Positions 61,101-64,000 of a stretch of DNA of 64,000 nucleotides are shown here, one piece after another. The stretch is from Argyresthia goedartella (lineage: Eukaryota > Arthropoda > Insecta > Lepidoptera > Argyresthiidae). A program made the position numbers and the translations under genes. The notes beneath the pieces were generated by a model. It saw only the letters and a list, made by a program, of their open reading frames with translations. It was not told where the DNA came from and searched no databases. Numbering within the stretch: position 1 is the first letter of the stretch; every line of letters begins with the position of its first letter. Location of the stretch: NCBI GenBank assembly GCA_949825045.1, contig OX463809.1:3561501-3625500 (forward strand), in the 5' to 3' direction.

Positions 61101-61870
61101 AAATATCATACTGCGGCGCTGTCATTCCCCGAGAAAGTGAGAGATAATGAGACGGCATGATTTGGGTGTCCAAAAAACTTTGGGTTGTCCGTTGTGCATC
61201 CAAGCTTTTATTATCATAATCATACTAAATGTTTTAATGTTTTTCTAGTTATTTAAGTAAGTAGCCTACCTATCCTAAAATTGTGCTGAATCTAGTTCAT
61301 GTTAGGCTTGTAGGAACTGGGAACCTGCCCTCAATACAATTTAAATAAACTATTGTCTAAGTGTTTTATTTTTTAGGTTGACATTAGACCTATACCTAGG
61401 TAGGCAGATAGTTTTCATTTCTAAGGGCGACAAAATTAACTACCTACATTACACTAACACAGAAACTTGGCATCACCTGGGGCTCAAATCTCTCAAATCG
61501 ATGGCTCCGAAGAGCGCAAATTGCGTTGCGTTTTCCATAATAGAATAGGGCCCTAGTAGTCAGTACACGCCAATTTTCTCTGTTCCTGAGTGCCGCGCGC
61601 ATCGAGTAAACTCTTGTCTCCACAGACTTGAATAGTATTTATATCGATGCTTGTCTCTGAAAAATTACCTCCTCCACGCGCCACGAGGGAACTTGGAGTC
61701 ACTTGTACCTACCAACCTATCGAGGTAATTTTCTTTGTCTCTGAGCCAGCTATGACCTCTCTTTCTCGCATAAGAGAGAGGGGTCACAGCTCGCTCAGAG
61801 AGATATAAACTTGGCGCAAACTGTAGATACTATAATCACTGCTCACGCGCTTACAAGGTACCTAAATCTA
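61101..61870. other. Gene-free stretch
   Basis: No coding exon or RNA gene recognised. A GC-rich segment precedes it (60890-61010), in which short open frames on the plus strand look like simple-sequence artefacts. Confidence 0.45.
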
Positions 61871-61873
61871 GAT

Positions 61874-62040
61874 ATGGGGGAATAACTCTAGGAAAACATT
61901 AGGTTTTTTGACGATTTTCAACCTTATGGCTTGGTAATGGAGTTCAAAACCTATGAAAAACATTCTTTTGCATTTTCAGTTTCTTGGCTCGCGATTTTGA
62001 AACTTCATTCTTTATGATAAAGTTCAAAGCCTAAGAAAAA
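61874..62040. repeat. Direct repeat, copies 1 and 1'
   Basis: A 95-bp segment containing GATTTTCAACCTTATGGCTT recurs at about 63430-63530. A third, weaker copy directly follows the first (about 61988-62040). Confidence 0.75.
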
Positions 62041-62188
62041 TAAATCATCATTATTTGATGCTCCAGTCCAAAGCTCAGAACGTTGCCAACGCGTGCGCTC
62101 GGGCGCGATGTTGCCACATCGTGCAGCGCAAGCCGCCCTGGTTGCGTATTTCCCTGCATTGAATTCGTCCGCTCGTCGTTACTAAATA

Positions 62189-62594
62189 AACCGGCCAAGT
62201 GCGAGTCGGACTCGCGCACGAAGGTTTCCGTATCACTGTAAAATGTTAAGAGGGATGGCGTGCAGTAAATAGTTTGGATTTTACATAGCAAAATGTTGTT
62301 TACAAAGTTATTGCGGCTACTTTCCCAATCCATGTACGTAACCAGGTGCATTCATAAGTTTGTATGTGGTATTGAAATAGTTGTTGTATGGGAGCCCCTT
62401 TAAATATTTATTTTATTCTTTTTTTTTAATATTTGTTGCCGCTATACGGCAACAGAAATACATCATCTGTGAAAATTTCGACTGTCTAACTATCACGGTT
62501 CAGACAGACAGACAGCCGTCTGTCTGTCTGTCCGTATAGCGGAGTCTTACTAATAGGTTCCCGTTTTTACGCTTTGGGTAGGGAACCCTGAAAA
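62189..62594. mobile_element. Dispersed insect repeat, GGCCAAGTGCGAGTCGGACT family
   Basis: This begins CGGCCAAGTGCGAGTCGGAC and ends GGGTAGGGAACCCTGAAAAA. The middle has GGCAACAGAAATACATCATC and a palindromic GACA/TGTC microsatellite (about 62503-62532). From memory this is a very common repeat in Lepidoptera and other arthropods; I do not recall its class with certainty. Confidence 0.7.
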
Positions 62595-63429
62595 ATCATA
62601 TTATCTTTTATGATTAGTTTTTGCAAAAAGTGCTCCTGACTTTTTTCAATCATGTGAATAGCTATTTTTAGGACCTAGGATCTAGAACATATTGCTAAAA
62701 CCTAGGACTAGATATTTATCCTTGGTGGCTTTAGTTAACTTAAAAAACTTCTAATCCTATCAAGTGGGGTATCAAAATGAACAATATTGAAAGCTAATTA
62801 TAAAAAAGTATGCAATTTGTACCTAAAATAAAAAGCGGTCACGTACAAGCGTACCATAAAAAACAAAGGAATCATAATGAACAAACCTTTCAATAAATTA
62901 AACTCGACCTAGTATTCATACAAATAAAGTCTATAATCGAAATCATAGTTGAAATCGAAAATATTGTTTCGGGGAATCCACGAAAACCACCATGTTAGTT
63001 ATGTTGTGTTGCCAACACAAAAAAAATATGCACTTTTTTATGAGTGCGATCTTCCCTAACAAGAATAATTACGAAAATTATGCTAGTGGTTAAATGTAGT
63101 ACCTCACGACTTAGTAACTGAATCAACCTAATCCAATTTAAAATCCAGTAGCCACTAAAACCATTTTTTGACCGCTAAATTTAAAGTCTAAACCACCACA
63201 TCTAGTGGAAAATCCACTAAGTTGGCAACACTTGCGCCCCGACTGATTGGAGTGTGTTACCGACAACGCATCGCAATGACTGCGCCGCTGGGAACAGGGT
63301 GGCGCGCGCATTTTGTACCGCGTATACGTGATACAAGATGGATCACGTCCAGACGCTTGCGGACTCGGTGCCGATTAGTATTGAAAATACCTAGTGCCGG
63401 AACCTGTTCTACGCTACAGCCGTTTCAAT

Positions 63430-63535
63430 CTAGTATAGGGGAATACCCAAGATTAAGAGATAGATTTTTGGCGATTTTCAACCTTATGGCTTGGTAATAG
63501 AGTTCAAAACCTCTGAAAAAAGTCTCTGGCGCTGC
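63430..63535. repeat. Direct repeat, copy 2
   Basis: Matches 61874-61970 over ATTTTCAACCTTATGGCTTG and its flanks. The pair brackets the dispersed repeat at 62189. Confidence 0.75.
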
Positions 63536-63624
63536 GCGGTATAGTAGGTACTTTTGTTTGCATTTTCTTCCGGTTTTTAACTAGTTCGCCGTAAACATCG
63601 GAACGGAAGTGACTAACTAAAATA

Positions 63625-64000
63625 ATGCCGTTTTTTTACTCTGAGCAGGAAGGGCTCGACATGGTGATGTGTTACTGTATAGCCGGCAATAGCCTCCGGC
63701 AGGCGCAAATACTGTGGCGGGAACTACACCCGGATATTCGTCTGCCTTCCCGAAATACAATCCTGCATACCGTCCAGAGGTTCCGGGAACACGGAACTTT
63801 CCGACCGCCGCGGTGGGATGCGGGCAGGCCCCGATACGCCCCCGAGGCAGAAGAACAGGTTTTGGAGTACATCACCGCAAACCCAGAAGCGAGCACACGC
63901 GACGCTGCGCGAATAGCTGGCGTGAGCCAGTATTTCGCATGGCGCACGTTACGGGATGATGACCTGTACCCGTACCATTTTCTTCGCGTCCAGGAGGTAT
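63625..64000 (+). CDS. mariner/IS630-like transposase, N-terminal part, cut by window end
   Basis: Open from the ATG at 63625 to the last base, 125 codons. It reads MPFFYSEQEGLDMVMCYCIA, then RQAQILWRELHPD, RFREHGTFRP, ASTRDAARIAGVS and LYPYHFLRVQEV. This is the double helix-turn-helix region of a Tc1/mariner/IS630-like protein: the STRDAARIAGVSQ turn and the LYPYHxxRVQ link to the DDE core are typical. The catalytic part lies beyond the window. It is GC-richer than its surroundings, which suggests recent arrival. Confidence 0.85.
   Translation, partial: MPFFYSEQEGLDMVMCYCIAGNSLRQAQILWRELHPDIRLPSRNTILHTVQRFREHGTFRPPRWDAGRPRYAPEAEEQVLEYITANPEASTRDAARIAGVSQYFAWRTLRDDDLYPYHFLRVQEV

Overview
The window looks like nuclear DNA of an insect, most probably a moth or butterfly. 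The evidence is small GT-AG introns, AT-rich intergenic DNA, four recognisable animal genes (sulfiredoxin, extradenticle/PBX, glycyl-tRNA synthetase and the splicing factor PRP38B) and a dense load of transposable elements, several of which resemble families I know from Lepidoptera. No search was run; every family name is pattern recognition.

Layout. 0-7.5 kb: a possible terminal exon, a TIR element, a long AT-rich gene-free stretch, and a two-exon sulfiredoxin gene (minus) with two copies of a tRNA-like SINE. 7.6-21.3 kb: three elements nested like Russian dolls. A DNA transposon with a 781-codon DDE-like protein and recurrent CCACCGAA motifs surrounds a 9.9-kb Ty3/Gypsy element with 819-bp LTRs that look identical. 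The Gypsy element is in turn split by an apparently intact piggyBac with TTAA target sites, a spliced transposase and palindromic subterminal repeats. 22.3-26.8 kb: a minisatellite bounded by inverted repeats, a large hairpin-forming inverted repeat with coding-like arms, and small MITEs.

26.8-44.0 kb is the gene-bearing core. The extradenticle gene (minus, 366 aa) can be assembled in full, and its homeobox exon is present twice. The copies are 151 bp each, in the same phase, 37 bp apart and differ at four residues, which is the architecture of mutually exclusive exons. Divergently, across about 750 bp, lies an intronless glycyl-tRNA synthetase with a mitochondrial-type leader and an internal cytosolic start. 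Next comes a seven-exon PRP38B gene (minus, 331 aa) whose 6.6-kb last intron is filled with nested LINE, MITE and piggyBac-derived pieces.

44.2-64 kb is mostly mobile DNA. It holds a damaged RNase-H-bearing LINE (minus) facing the 5' end of a relative, MADF and gag fragments, a putative LTR with 34-bp repeats, and a rearranged LINE carrying an OTU cysteine protease and flanked by 22-bp target duplications. Beyond these lie a MULE transposase, a dispersed repeat, and a mariner/IS630-like transposase running off the window end.

The host genes are unrelated housekeeping and developmental genes. What links the rest is repeated insertion of elements into each other, which gives a relative insertion order at several loci.
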